Of a stretch of DNA of 64,000 nt, positions 23,092-35,589 are shown one piece after another (the stretch's first letter is position 1; every line of letters begins with the position of its first letter). The notes below the pieces were generated by a model, which worked only from the letters and a program-made list of their open reading frames with translations, did no database searches and had not been told where the DNA came from. Source of the DNA: Margaritifera margaritifera (taxonomy: Eukaryota; Mollusca; Bivalvia; Unionida; Margaritiferidae). Made by a program: the position numbers and the translations under genes. The stretch lies in contig JAQPZY010001521.1 in assembly GCA_029931535.1 (NCBI GenBank), positions 3,553,501-3,617,500 on the forward strand. Direction: 5' to 3'.

Positions 23092-23295
23092 CTAATGTAT
23101 TGCCTGTTCCATGCAATCTAGTATCACGTGTACTTCCCAAATACAGTCATACACAGTGGTGATCAGTAAAACAATTATTGACACTGTAATTACTAAGTTC
23201 TGTATGCATTTGTTGTTAGTTAAAAAAATATTTTGTTCCTTCATTTTATAATCCTGATAATCAAACATATTGGGTTCTTCTTCCATAGTAGTCAT
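23092..23295 (-). CDS. Small single-pass membrane ORF between ATPase and capsid remnants
   Basis: I do not recognise this gene. The frame starts with an ATG at 23295, has an acidic N-terminus (MEEEPNMFDYQDYKMKEQN), one strong hydrophobic segment (LVITVSIIVLLITTVYDCIW) and a short tail, 67 residues in all. It is intact, unlike its neighbours, but short enough for that to be chance. Its position between an ATPase and a capsid-type remnant on the same strand suggests a small membrane protein of the element. Confidence 0.35.
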   Translation of the reverse strand: MTTMEEEPNMFDYQDYKMKEQNIFLTNNKCIQNLVITVSIIVLLITTVYDCIWEVHVILDCMEQAIH

Positions 23296-23659
23296 TATAT
23301 TTTCTATTGCTGAATTAAATTACTTGTCAGATAATTTTCTTTTTTACACATTATCAATACTCCTTTTAAACTCATTCATGGTGAGTAAAGTAAAGTATTT
23401 GTCAAAGTTGAATTGGCTTCTACATCAATATTTCTCTCTCTTGGGATGCATTCATAAAACAAAGAAATTCCATTTCTGCACTTTTAGTTAACAGAATTGA
23501 CCATTATATCAGAAGTAAAAATGCATCGTACTGTAGACAAACATTCTCCAATTTATAATCTTAGTTTGTCTAATATTACTTGAGAGGCCTTTTCTAGTGT
23601 AATTCTAAATCTTAGATCCTGCGGAAGATAAAAAGGATACAATTGATCATGATCTGTAG

Positions 23660-24090
23660 GTATCATTTCGGTTCACTGGCTATAATTGGAGTCATATCAT
23701 TTTATCTATGGTAGTCAAGCGGCATTCTAACATCCCTTCCGTATACAATAAACTATGCAGCTTCTGTACCAGTGTTTTGTGCATTTGCCGCTACTGATCT
23801 TAACTTTCTCAGTTTTTCATTAATGATACCTTGTTCTATTTTTTCACAGATGCTGGTAACCACAAATCTCTGAAAGTGACGAAAATATTGAAACAATGAA
23901 ACTTAAAAATAGCATTACTACCGTACTTTTGAAAGTCTCTGGAAAGCATTCTTCTTAATTGTATACAATTGCATCATTACACCTCCTTTAATCTTTACAT
24001 CCAACGATGTCAAAGACTACCAGGTACATATATGATATTAGGTCCCAACCTAGGTATTACCACATGAAGCATTTCTTCAAGCTTACTGCT
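23660..24090 (-). pseudogene. Probable Polinton-like major capsid protein remnant
   Basis: Seen on the minus strand: SKLEEMLHVVIPRLGPNIIYV then PGSL and a stop near 24020; a second frame with IKGGVMMQLYTIKKN; further down FRDLWLPAS near 23860, and GIINEKLRKLRSVAANAQN with YGRDVRMPLDYH near 23710-23815. Known: a 'VPGSL' strand near the N-terminus followed by a 'YG-RY-PLD' block resembles double jelly-roll capsid proteins of Polinton/adintovirus-like elements; this is a family recollection and not a search result. Stops and frame changes make it non-functional and only part of the gene is left. The last 25 bases carry an inverted match to the integrase at 20.47 kb, so the left edge may belong to another fragment. 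Confidence 0.5.
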
Positions 24091-24840
24091 TGAAATGTGT
24101 GTAATACAATGATGTGTTGGATTAAGATGTTAAACAACCTTTGGTGCTTTTCCTTATTTGTGAGGAGCTATATATTTTCCTTATGTTGCCCTCTCTATTT
24201 ATTAGTTGCAATATTTGTAGTCTACACAAGCACTAGCACTCATTACAATAGTAATAAATACATACTTACATAGTATCTGTTTATCAGCAGGTTGGTGGGT
24301 GGAACTCATTAAGTTTAGGTTGTCTAGGTTTCTCTAAATAACATGAGGAAGAATACGTAAATGCATCCTCCAAATTATTTACATATGAGTAACCAAACCT
24401 TGTTATCTCAATCTTTCATTCATGCGGGTGGGTGCCTTTGTTCCGATTTAGTTGAACTCTGCAGTTTTCTTCTGAAATTCTTCTACGATTCTTCTACGTT
24501 TTATCGTGTCGTATTCTCTGTTCAACAGATCCGTTTGGATCAAACAACTTAAAACAGATAATTATTTTTTTGTGAAAGCTAAACCGTTAGCACCGTTAGC
24601 AATTGCTCGACCAATTATAACTGCTGCTGTTGTCAATTTATTTAATGGTAACAAAGTTTAATGTCACTACCGGTTTTGACAGCGCATAATGTATATGGAC
24701 TATTATATGGGTACTGAATCGTAATCGAGATAGTATTGTTTTCTTCAAGAACATGTCTATGCGATTCTTTTATGTTGTACTAGTTTCATTTATTTGCGTG
24801 TCATCAGATTTTCTATTGAGCTTTTATTGAGCAAGAAAAA
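24091..24840. other. Unassigned, probable element DNA
   Basis: No gene can be named. A minus-strand patch near 24555-24650 reads PLNKLTTAAVIIGRAIANGA, a hydrophobic Ala-rich stretch like those in the neighbouring structural-protein remnant. Confidence 0.25.
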
Positions 24841-24842
24841 AG

Positions 24843-24956
<114 letters not shown>

Positions 24957-25112
24957 ACGGTTGTTTAATCCTAACAATTTATAGTTGTAGTTGTTCATGT
25001 ACACTATGTAATAGATGCTCAGAGTGACAAAACGTTTGAATTGTGTTTTAAGCACTCAGTATCAATACTTTCTGGATTTCGCTTTTATCAGTAATTCCCT
25101 CTTTGACATTGT

Positions 25113-25685
25113 TCATTGTTCAGGATTTGCAAATTTATTTTCTTTTTCAGGCTGACCTTTTATGGTAATATGAATTTCTATTTTTGTATGGGAGAAATGT
25201 ATGCAACTAAGAGTTAAAACTTTCCTCTTTAATGCGTATCTTTCATTGCTGCAAGCTTCTCCAGAATCTCTTTCTCTGTTTTTTCTGTCCCTCCTATACA
25301 CAAATCTTTTTAGCTCTTCAATATCTTGGCTTTCTGTGTTACATATTTTCTTCCTGATTGCGTTCTTTATTTTCTTATATATGTTGTACTTGGGAACTAT
25401 TAAATTAAATTCCTCGTGACTTATTTCATTATTGCTTATTGCATTATTAACTTGGTATGAATACTCTTTAACGTACCTATGACACAGATTACGATCTCAT
25501 CGTGTTTTAAAACTTATTTGTATATCAGCGTTTCCTTGAAAGCTTTACCCACAAACACAAGTAAAGTTGCACCAGATTTGCTAAAAGCTTAAGGGATTAT
25601 GAACGTTGTTGCTATTTTTGCGTCTTCTAAGCCAGCAGCTGTTATAGCCATACCACCCGAAGCAGTTGCGGTGCTAACCTCTACC
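25113..25685 (-). pseudogene. Helical structural-protein remnant of the Polinton-like element
   Basis: Seen on the minus strand: an Ala/Gly-rich patch (STATASGGMAITAAG, about 25625-25680), a hydrophobic patch (GATLLVFVGKAF), and then a long clean frame from about 25471 to 25113 with VNNAISNNEISHEEFNLIV, KYNIYKKIKNAIRKK and RFVYRRDRKNRERD. Known (recollection, unsearched): a Gly/Ala-rich hydrophobic region followed by a helical 'I-S-EEF...KY...K..IR' domain is shared by an unnamed protein family found beside Polinton-like capsid genes, possibly a membrane-active or scaffolding virion protein. A stop near 25589 and a frame change near 25500 break it. The plus-strand ORF at 25201-25419 is its shadow. 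Confidence 0.45.
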
Positions 25686-25990
25686 TAATTAAAAACAAAT
25701 TGCATGATATTTTGTACCTTCTACTAACACCGCTGGTAATGTTCCAGGTCTTTAACCAAATCATACTTAATTTCGTTGACTTTATCACCCCCGATACACC
25801 ATTCTCGGCAGATGGTGTAGATAATATTGGATACAATGTTGCTGCACTTGGTATTTTGAGCTCCCTTTTAGATGTAAGAAATAGTCAGCTTATACTTTGA
25901 GTTTGTATCAGATTTATCAGTCCTTTTTTGGTATTTGTTTGTTCGCTTTGCTCAAAACCTTCAACGCTTTCTTTGGTTTGCTTTATAAGA

Positions 25991-26310
25991 TTATAATGTA
26001 ATTATCATTAGGTCAACCAGCACTAATGTTTGGCTTACGCTATTTATTTCCTTAACTATTTTGTATGGTAGTATCCCTTGTGCTATGAGATAATGATTCA
26101 TAAACTGAATCAAAGAAATCGGAATAATCAACTGTATGACTTTTTCGCAATCCATGTTTGTTGGTGAATCTATCGACATCTTAAACATCTTTAAAGTCAT
26201 TTGGTGACTAGCTGTGAGATCTTAATTAATGTTGCATGGTAAACAGTGTTATTTATGTCATTTGTCGCACTTACCATTTGTTACCAAACAATTCTGCTTC
26301 TGTCACATCA
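25991..26310 (-). pseudogene. Unknown conserved ORF of the Polinton-like cluster, copy B
   Basis: Minus strand: NDINNTVYHATLIKI near 26250-26210, then in the next frame MFKMSIDSPTN and VIQLIIPISL, ending in a stop at 25991. The plus-strand copy at 15.0-15.4 kb has the same two blocks in the same order. Here it lies upstream (on its own strand) of the helical structural-protein remnant, which gives the minus-strand order unknown ORF, helical protein, capsid, membrane ORF, ATPase. The function is unknown; the conserved second block is half hydrophobic, with an SPTN/PPSN turn. Confidence 0.5.
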
Positions 26311-26479
26311 ATTTTGGAAATGACTTTGCTTGTTCTTTGGTATAGTAACTAATATACTTGTATCTTTTTGAGGTGACTTCTCCGAGATAAAAATTTTTAA
26401 AACAAAGGTGTTTGAAAACATCAATTTCAAAAACCTTATCTTAAAACAACAACACTACTTTTCAAGTAATACGTTTTGG

Positions 26480-26946
26480 TTGCGCAATTTGTATCAACAG
26501 ATTCAACTTAAAAAGGCAAATTGCAAGATTTGTGGCAGTGCGCTGAAAACAAATGCGGATATATAGTTGGACATTTAACAGTTTTAGAAAATAACATAAG
26601 AGAAAATATTAGTGACATAAATTGTAATGTTAAAGAGAAGTTACCACTATGCGAAGTGTGAAAACAACTGTTTAATGACAACTGTGTAACACTTGTTATA
26701 ATTAATACAGCTATAAGTATGATAACATTAACTCTTAGTCTAACCATATCAAATGTCGTGAAAGGTTTAACAGAAGCTGGCGATGGAACGAGAGCTGGTG
26801 GTGGTGTAGGAACAGGTAGCGCAGAGTTATTCGTTGAAAAGGTTAACCAAGGAATGAAATATGTTGCTAACTATTTGTTCGAATTATCAATAAAAACAGC
26901 AGAAGCACTGTCTGGTAATATTGGCAGTGTAATCTTTAGATTTTGA
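26480..26946 (+). pseudogene. Plus-strand Gly-rich/amphipathic ORF remnant
   Basis: Pieces read as QIQLKKANCKICGSALKTN (a CxxC pair), NNIRENISDINCNVKEKL, and an open frame to 26946 with ITLTLSLTISNVVKGLTEA, GTRAGGGVGTGSAELFV and FELSIKTAEALSGNIGSVI. The hydrophobic, Gly-rich, then amphipathic-helix order is protein-like, but the family is not certain. It could be the C-terminal part of a Polinton structural protein from another insertion, since it runs opposite to the neighbouring remnants. Confidence 0.35.
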
Positions 26947-28175
26947 TTCTGAAATATATCGCTGAGATCTTATTGTAATTTTATCATCTGAGCCATAACC
27001 TTGTTCACCTAAAATTCATATTTCAAACATCATTTTCACACTGTCTTGAACTTTAAGAACATACTGCGTAATAGATATTGTATTTTGTACTTGAGCACCT
27101 AAAATATATATCACATAAGAATCGATACTTTGATTTAATCTTGATATTCGTTAATCTGTCTAACCATAGTTATCAGGCAGAAAACGTAAGTCCAGCCAGT
27201 AGATTCATTGACTAATATTTATATTATAGAATTAGTAACTTTGTTTAATAAAATCATACCGAAATTCCCAATCTTTAATTTCTTTATCTACAACATAATT
27301 CCTTTCTTCATTTGTTGCATTCATTTCTTTTTTCCAATATATATATTTTATCATTGACCGCTAGTTGCTTTTTTCCATTCCTGTATCTCCAATTATGATC
27401 ATAAGGAATGTTAACATTACCGCATATTATGTGAATTTTTTGTGTTTTAGATCTATCTTGTTGTTGTTTAGGTTGAAAGCTTGTTCGTCATTTAACGGTA
27501 TTGAGCATCGAGACAGGAAACGTGGAACCTGTATATCTATTTTACTAACTGTGGAAAACTACCTCCCACTTTTATTCGTTAAGTACCAATATGATATTCT
27601 GAATTCAGCTGTTGCCATCCATACGTACAAGTTTAATTGATTCTGCTAACATTTTATAACACACTGTGTTCTGTATCTGTTAACTCAATCATCATTTCCA
27701 AATTTTAAAGTGTATTTTTCAAAAATGTTTATTGACTTATATGTAGAATATTTATTTTCTGTGTAGAACAGTAGTATCTCTTGAATAACTTGTACAATGT
27801 ATTTATTTACTGGAGCGTTGAACTGTTTTACAGGACAAGAATACTGCGCACTGCTTGTCAGTGTTGGTAAATCTGAATTCAATTATTTAATATAAAAAAT
27901 TTTGGTTGATGGTAGGGTTGCAAAACGTTATGTGCAATAGCATAATGTGTTGATTGTAAAAATATTTATCAGTAGGGTGTTGTTCGTAAAATAATGTTCG
28001 TTGGTAAAATACCATAGGGTTGTGGTGGTCATGACATTTAGAGGGTACGGTGTGGGGATAGGATGGTGGTGATCCAGGACTTCTCAAAAAGACAATTTTG
28101 ATGGCTGCAATAGCGCAACCCAGAAAGAAGGCTTTTAGTGGCCAAAGAATTATACATTTTATACTACTCCATGAA
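26947..28175. other. No recognisable feature
   Basis: AT-rich DNA. The 166-codon minus-strand ORF at its right end is mostly a translation of the microsatellites that follow, with an unrecognised C-terminal part. Confidence 0.3.
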
Positions 28176-28180
28176 CCTAG

Positions 28181-28233
28181 CACACACACACACACACACA
28201 CAGACAGACAGACACACACACACACAGACACAC
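28181..28233. repeat. (CA)n/(CAGA)n microsatellite
   Basis: CA run interrupted by GACA units. Confidence 0.95.
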
Positions 28234-28313
28234 CATAATCTGATAAGCCAGCACAAAGCTGGTGTAAAAATGACTTTTTGTGCACAAAATATGTGGCAAA
28301 AATGTGCATTTGC

Positions 28314-28316
<3 letters not shown>

Positions 28317-28381
<65 letters not shown>
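28317..28381. repeat. (TA)n microsatellite
   Basis: Pure TA run. Confidence 0.95.
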
Positions 28382-28382
<1 letters not shown>

Positions 28383-29851
28383 CACATATACTACCATTGC
28401 ACGACAAACAAGCCACCTTTGAGCAACAGCTATCGCACAGGGGATCTATTTAGTGTCAACCAAATGGCGAAAAAAAAAACAGCCCATTTTCAAGAATAAC
28501 TCAAAGTAAATGTAAACCAAATTGCAGATTTAGTTTCTGTGTGACTATATAAACACAAGGCTCAAGCTTTTGATGCTCATGTGTCAAAATACCAAACTAC
28601 CCAGTGAGATCTTCGATCAGGATACCGCAGCCGCTGGCCTTAATAAGAACCAGGCCTGGCGAGAAGCCGTCCTCTCCCAGAACCAATCTGAACACGGGCA
28701 AAGTTACGAGGTGTTCTGACTACCAAAACCATGTGACTAATGAGCCAAACTCAGTAATACATCTTAAATTTCACTGGATGATACACACTAGGTATAAAAT
28801 GGCCTCAAACTTTGTTAATGTCCATTCTCAGTTTTATCGTCAGTTTGATCTGTTAAAGAAATTGAAACATGGACAATATTTCAATAAAGGAAAGTGATTA
28901 TTTTTTTTATTTTTACCCAACGTGTAAACTAAAACTTATGGTAAACCTGTGCACGCAATCTCCCCCTTCTTTCATTAGAAAGGTTCATGTATTTAATAAT
29001 GTGTAAATGGAAGGGTTGTGTTTTATTTCCTCTGGGTAATACTGTTATAAAATGACTCTAACAAATAATTATTTTGTTGGTTACGGTGTGCCCCTTCAAG
29101 CCTTGAAAATTATGTTTAAATTTCTGTATATGCTTTGTTAAGTCATACAAGACACTAGAAAGTGAATACATATTACCATGTGATTAATCTTAATTCCCAT
29201 TTGCCAGATGCATTCACTTCTTATTTAAGACAAGCATATCTCTTGAAATATTGCCTATTTTCATATGTCCCCATACAATCAAAATACATTAATCATATAA
29301 TAATAATTATATATTTCTTTTAAACCACGCGAGAACTTGCGTACGATTTTGACATATTTCATGAAAATAAGAACCTAAAGAGAAAGAATGCAGCGAGAAT
29401 CATTCTCCGGTACTTACCTTTGTCCTTACCCCAAAAGCTTGAGATTAATTAAAATGCGTTTAAGTCAGCAGAAACATGAACTGGGTTTGTTGCTTAACGT
29501 ACGTGCACATCAAGTCTAAGGTGAACAGTAGTTCATAGCAGAGAAAATATGACGGTTGACTCCGAGTTCCAGAAATTTGGTCTTACCTCCATCCATGCTG
29601 ATTAGTACAAGAAAATCTATTCTAACGTATCAAAATGTGTGAAACTGTCAAATGTGTGAATAAAACAGTATGCATTTAAGCTTAATGCCAGTAATTATTT
29701 ATAAAAGTATTGTTATAGTTTAAATCTAGGACCTGTTGTTAAAAGCTAGGACTAACACACTAAATCAAATATCTTTGGTGATAACGACGTATTCTGAAAT
29801 TTATATCCACTTTGTAACAATATGATCATAGCATTTTCAGAACACGTTGAC

Positions 29852-29914
<63 letters not shown>
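29852..29914. repeat. (TAT)n microsatellite
   Basis: Pure trinucleotide run inside duplication copy A, absent from copy B. Confidence 0.95.
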
Positions 29915-29916
<2 letters not shown>

Positions 29917-29970
29917 GAGAGATTTCAATCCGTGAATTAATCGTTTCATTGGTGTTGTCACTAGTAGACC

Positions 29971-29990
29971 CCCGCGCGCGCGCGTGTGTT

Positions 29991-30052
<62 letters not shown>
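29971..30052. repeat. (CG)n then (TG)n tract
   Basis: CGCGCGCGCGCG, a short spacer, then about 28 TG units. It is an alternating purine-pyrimidine stretch with Z-DNA potential; copy B has only a degenerate TG remnant near 41103-41150. Confidence 0.9.
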
Positions 30053-30054
<2 letters not shown>

Positions 30055-31107
30055 GAGAGAGGTCAAGGGAGAAAAAAAGAGAGAGAAGAATATAAATAAG
30101 TTCATCTTTACAAAGTGTGTGAAGAGTGAAAGAGGCAGATAGAACACCATATTGGGAGTGAAATAAAGATAAAAGTAAGTGGATATTTCATCTTTGTGCT
30201 CAGGTGTGTGTGCATGCCTGCATGTGTGTGTTTACACATCAAGATTGTGAGGTGTTATCATGTGATCTGTGTACAAACCAACGTTGAGATACTTGTAGTA
30301 AATAGGTGTGTATTCTCTCAATTAAAAAGTAATTATCGTACAATCTTAGAAAAGTAAGAAATGCATAATGTCAGATTTCATCCTAATGTTGGTATGTAAA
30401 CATGAGGTTTTCATTCTAATGTAGGCAATCTATACAGGTGCTAATCATTAAGACCTCTCAAAGTTGATGTGTAAATAAGTCATATGATAGGACCTCTCAA
30501 CGTCGATGGGTTCTTATGTTATCCAAAACGTTTCCATGCTGTTGCGTCAGCAAGCTATATTTTATACAGTTGCGTAGAGAGGAAGAACATTCTGTGCTGT
30601 TGAGATATATCCCTTGACAAAGCATTTCTGATTTAATTTTTAGACGCATTGAATACATATGATGAATTATGTTTTTGCACTTTTAACTCTTAGGTTAATA
30701 ACCAAAGGGAACTTAAGTTCTAAAACAAATGATTTTCTCTCCCTAATACTTGCCCAGAAATTACAATAATGTCTACAAAACCAGCACCTTGAAGATAGAT
30801 ACTATTTTGGGGTATCAAATACCTTTTAAAAAACGGAGTGAAGTTACGTTTTGGGACATCGTAAGTTTATATTTCAATATTGCAAATAGCGTCTCAGATG
30901 TGTTTAGAAATCTTCAGAACTCGTATTGACCTATGCAAGCTTGACTGAAATAATTTAGGTGTAAACTATACGGCGTGGTGTAACTTGAGAATACAAATTT
31001 ACTAAGTATGGCCTTTAATGTGACGAACCCTGTTCGGCTAATTTACGTAATATTTTATATTTATGTAAACATAAGAGCTAGGGTTCGTTAACATATCTCT
31101 ATATAGC

Positions 31108-31110
<3 letters not shown>

Positions 31111-31184
<74 letters not shown>

Positions 31185-31571
31185 CTATAATCAAGGTGGG
31201 GGGACACATTATAATTCTATAGTATGTTTCAAAAAGATAATGAGTTTTCTTCTAAAGAAAGATGTAAAAGATTTCAGATTGGAAAAGCTATTACAATGTA
31301 ATCTATTTAACCGTCTAATGCGTGTATATTACCTCAATTTGACAGATAACGATTTTCTTTTATGCATTTTTTTCTTTGATCTGTTAAAGGTGAAAAGTTA
31401 CTAGCTGTTATTAGTATGTATTCCACCCTAGAACGTGTTACTTGGTTCACATGTTTTTGTATGCACCGTATGTCCACGCGAGCAAACACTAGTTTAGGAA
31501 CAATACCAGCATATTAAGAAAGGTGATTCTCTGAGTAACCTCTTTACAATGAAAAGCTTCGTATTTACAGC

Positions 31572-31646
<75 letters not shown>

Positions 31647-32150
31647 CTATAACTGGGGAACTGAATTCTTAGTTATAATATAGGTGGGCGACAAATTATA
31701 ACTCTCTAACATGTTTCGCATAGATAATGAGCTTTCTTCTAAAGAAAGATGAAAAATATTTCAGATTAGAAAAACTATTAAAATTTAGTGTATTTACACA
31801 ACCGTCTAATGGATATTTATGAGCTCAATTTCACAATCACAGATTTTAATGCGTTTTCTTTTTTGATTCTATCCCGGTTGAAGAATTATGTGACAAATTT
31901 ATTAGTGTGTATATCCATCCTAAATCCTGTTTCGGAAATTATTTGCCTCTATTAGAAGTCTCGTTATACGTGCATACATTGTAAAGTATTATATATTCCG
32001 TCTGCCTACGTGAGCATACACCCGTAAGAATAGGAAAAATACCAGCATATTAAGAAGAGTCATTCTCCGAGTCACCTGTAAAATGAAACTGTTTACATTT
32101 ACACCCGTCTCAAATTAGTCATATTGAAGGTAAACATCATAGGTGTGTGC

Positions 32151-32243
<93 letters not shown>

Positions 32244-32830
32244 TGCCGTAACTTGGGACTTGGGTTCTTTGCTATATTTCCGGTGGCGACAAATTATACC
32301 TCTCTAACATCTTTCATGTAGATAATGAGTTTTCTTCGAAAGAACGTGATAAAAAAATTTCAGATTGCAAAACTATCAAAATTTAATATATTTAATAACC
32401 ATCTAATGCATTTTTATGAGCTCAATTTCACAATCACCGATTTGGAATGCCTTTTCTTCTTTGAATCTATCAGGGTTGAAAAATGATCAAACAGAGTCAT
32501 TAATCTGTACGTGCACCCTAGGACCTGTTTTACAAATTATTTGCGTCCATTAGAAGTCTTGCTATATGTACATAAATTGTAAAGTATTATATATTCCTTC
32601 TGCCTACACTTGCAAACACTCGTAAGAATAGGAAAAATACCAGTATATTAAGAAGGGTGATTTTCCCAGTCACCTGGAATATGAAAATCTTCATATTCAC
32701 ACCCGTCTCAAATTATTCATAATAAAGGAGAGAGAGAGAGAGAGTGAGGGGGGTACAGGTACCATAATTTGGCGCTTGGGTCCTTAGCTATATTCCCGGC
32801 TTAGATAATGAAGATTTGCTATGTAGCACT
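31111..32830. repeat. Long-unit tandem satellite with a (GA)n tract in every unit
   Basis: Four (GA)n tracts start at about 31111, 31575, 32153 and 32727. Each is followed by GGTACTATAA or GGTGCCGTAA, then AGATAATGAGTTTTCTTC (first three units), ATTTCAGATT, a CGTCTAATGC or CATCTAATGC block, and, before the next GA tract, an 'AATACCAGCATATTAAGAA' block. The units are about 465, 580 and 575 bp, and the fourth is truncated. The 65-codon Arg-Glu ORF at 32124 is a translation of the GA tract. Confidence 0.85.
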
Positions 32831-35370
32831 TCATATTACCATTCTTTCTTGTCTTGAATCCAGGAATACACCCCTTCAGTTTGGTATAGAATTTGCAACT
32901 TACAGCAATTATCCATGTTTAACTAAACCTTTTCCAAAAGGAATCATAAAAAAATCGGCATTAAGATTCACTCTGCAAAGTTTCTAGTGTAACTGTGCTG
33001 TCAAGTTGATACGAGTGACCGATGAAACGGAGGGGATACAATCTGGCATGGAAGGAGGGAAGTTGAGCAAGAGTTTAAAAAATATTTGGGTTATGCATAA
33101 TCTCTGTGCTATATCAGAACGTGGAAAAACATATTATCGAGTTTTTGTGAGTTTGCATGATAATGCTGGAGAAGAAGGCATGACTGATGGACGCAGTGGC
33201 AAAACGGAGAGCAGATGGTTGGAAGAATGGAGGTTTTCAAAATACCCTTGTAGCCTCTACAGGAAATAATCAATAATCATGATCAGCAACATTATAATTA
33301 TTCTGTAATTACAGATAATAATTCGATTGTAAGAAAGTGTCGGATTCTAAGACAAACTGCATATTTTCTCAAAACATTACCATGATTTTGCGACTGAGCA
33401 ATCGTGTTTTTTGTCTGTATAAGGGTACTAGCATGTACATGGAGAGTAAATGTATAACTGATAATGGTTACTATATAAGTCTTACGAGTTTCGATCAGAG
33501 TATTTTCTTTAAATAAAAATCGGCTATTCCTATCGGGCTTACAATTGTGGAAAACTTATCATTATGGTTCTTCAATTAGTTGCTGCTAGTCAATCCAAGG
33601 CGTATTGGTCTTACAATGGTCTGGAACTTCGACCGACTGAGTCAAAACGAAATAAATACTATGCAATTCGCACCAACATGGCGGACAGATTTTCGTTATC
33701 CAAGGTCATCGATCCACTTCTTTCCACATCGATTTCTTGGACATGTAGCTAGCCACAACAGTGTTTTGAGCAAACTGCCCTCTTGCGAATGCAACGTTAC
33801 TGTCTAGAGCAAGCAAAATGAATTGACTAATCAGAGAGCATTTTACTGGACCTGTTAGGTTTTCAATATGGTGACTTCCATGATGTCCACGTGCCTTGAC
33901 TTTAAAGAAAAACGTGAACGAGCGGTTTAAATTGGTGAAATTTTAAAGACACATATATCGTTGTCTACCATGGCTGCTATGATTATTCCCAACTATCTTC
34001 CAAGGTAAATGTAACGATTAATCTGAATGGATCAGTTTCTTTGAGCTGCATCCAATCAGATAGTGTAGCGGCAGATACTGGTTTCATTAGATACACGTGC
34101 CAGGGTCGATGTCGGACGACGTGGATCGACGACTCCTGGATAGCAAAGATGGGCCGTCAGCTTCTGCCCATTGTGCCATTGGATTTAAGAGCGCGTGGTG
34201 GACTAAATAGGACGCTTCCAAAACAACCGAAACATCCCTTCCTAGAGGACTTATCCAAGAATGACTGCGTATAGTAGCATTGTTTCTCCCACTTAGGATT
34301 TCAATCTAAGAGCTGAACATAACGGTAGACACGCAGTGGCCGATTACCTTTCAGTGTAATTAAATAAATAAATTAAAAAATGTTAAATTTTTCAATAGAT
34401 TACCAATAACATGATAATTGTGCAAAAAACGATGAATAATCATTGTGTGATTTGTACTTTTCATCATTATTAAATGCATTTAGCACATCTCGTTACAACA
34501 AAGTTGATACAGCTGTCTACAACTTTGAAAGATACAAGATTACAGGTGATGTCTTTCAAATTAAACATGACATGAATAATGACTGGTGTTGTTAAATTCG
34601 CAATTGTTACTCATTTATCCTATGTATTTGTCGTACTTTAATTCAACGTAATAACAGTTGAAGCTCAGAAAATGCAAAGGTTACTAAAGTTGTGAAAAGT
34701 AGTTCACACTGACAAGCTTTTGGTATAACTGAGTTGGTCTTTCTAGGGCGAAATAGAGCGTATGAGATATTGATGGTGTAACAAACGACATCGAAGAAAA
34801 GGCACTATACAATGAATATTAGGTCACGGTGACCTAGTTTCTTATGGCTAAGTTAGTCTTTCCAGTGTGCCTGAACATACAATGCTCCTTCTGTATAATA
34901 CTATTCATGGGAGCCATACAAGTGACCTACGTTGTATGTGGGGGAGTTTTATTATAGTGATGAATGTTTCAAACAGATTGCATCATTAGGATTTCAGTTG
35001 GATACAAATAGAAACATACGGTACTGAATCATGTGAAATCACATTCGAGAAATGGTTATCGCTTACAAAGGAACTAAAAATAAGTGTTTTAAATTTGGTA
35101 AAATTATTGAAATAAAATTGAACTAGGTGAATGTGGTCAAAGACAATGTATGTGTTATAAGAGGGGCAGCAGAATACTACTGAAGGACTTTGTAGTGAAG
35201 GACTACCATACCACTTTATTTGTGGACACCTAGCAGCCCGATCGCACCATATGGAACTGGTAAGAGCTGTAGAAATGCCCTCTCATTTTCCGAGTATCAA
35301 AGGATTTTATGTCTGCTGTTCCCTGTCCCACCCAAATTATTTTGGTTGGGGAGGGTGATATTTCCATCAT
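32831..35370. other. No recognisable gene
   Basis: ORFs of up to 87 codons (33006-33269, 33564-33807, 34041-34274) have no motif I recognise and no clear splice context. The sequence is less AT-rich near 33.5-34.3 kb than around it, so a decayed gene or transposon there is possible but cannot be supported. Confidence 0.3.
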
Positions 35371-35371
35371 G

Positions 35372-35373
<2 letters not shown>

Positions 35374-35460
<87 letters not shown>

Positions 35461-35492
35461 CCAGCAATCAAGCACGCGCCGACTCAAGTAGT

Positions 35493-35587
<95 letters not shown>
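35374..35587. repeat. (TG)n(GA)n ... (TA)n compound microsatellite
   Basis: TG to about 35394, GA to about 35457, a 38-bp spacer, then TA from 35496 to 35586. Long ORFs on both strands are products of the repeats. Confidence 0.95.

Positions 35588-35589
<2 letters not shown>

Larger units (their letters stand above)
28590..31110. repeat. Segmental duplication, copy A
   Basis: Matches 39960-43200 in the same orientation over most of its length. Examples: CTGGCCTTAAT near 28636 and 39997; AGTTACGAGGTGTTC near 28704 and 40064; AGAATGCAGCGAGAATCATT near 29386 and 40736; CAGTCCGTGAATTAATCG or AATCCGTGAATTAATCG near 29927 and 41010; TGCTGTTGCGTCAGCAAGC near 30538 and 42283; GTGACGAACCCTGTTC near 31020 and 43118. 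Copy A lacks the two insertions found in copy B and so shows their empty sites. It carries its own (TAT)n and (GT)n tracts. No gene is recognised in either copy. Confidence 0.85.

Noticed and set aside
28590..28897. 97-codon ORF at the start of duplication copy A
   Set aside because: The collinear copy B does not keep the frame open, so there is no sign of coding constraint.
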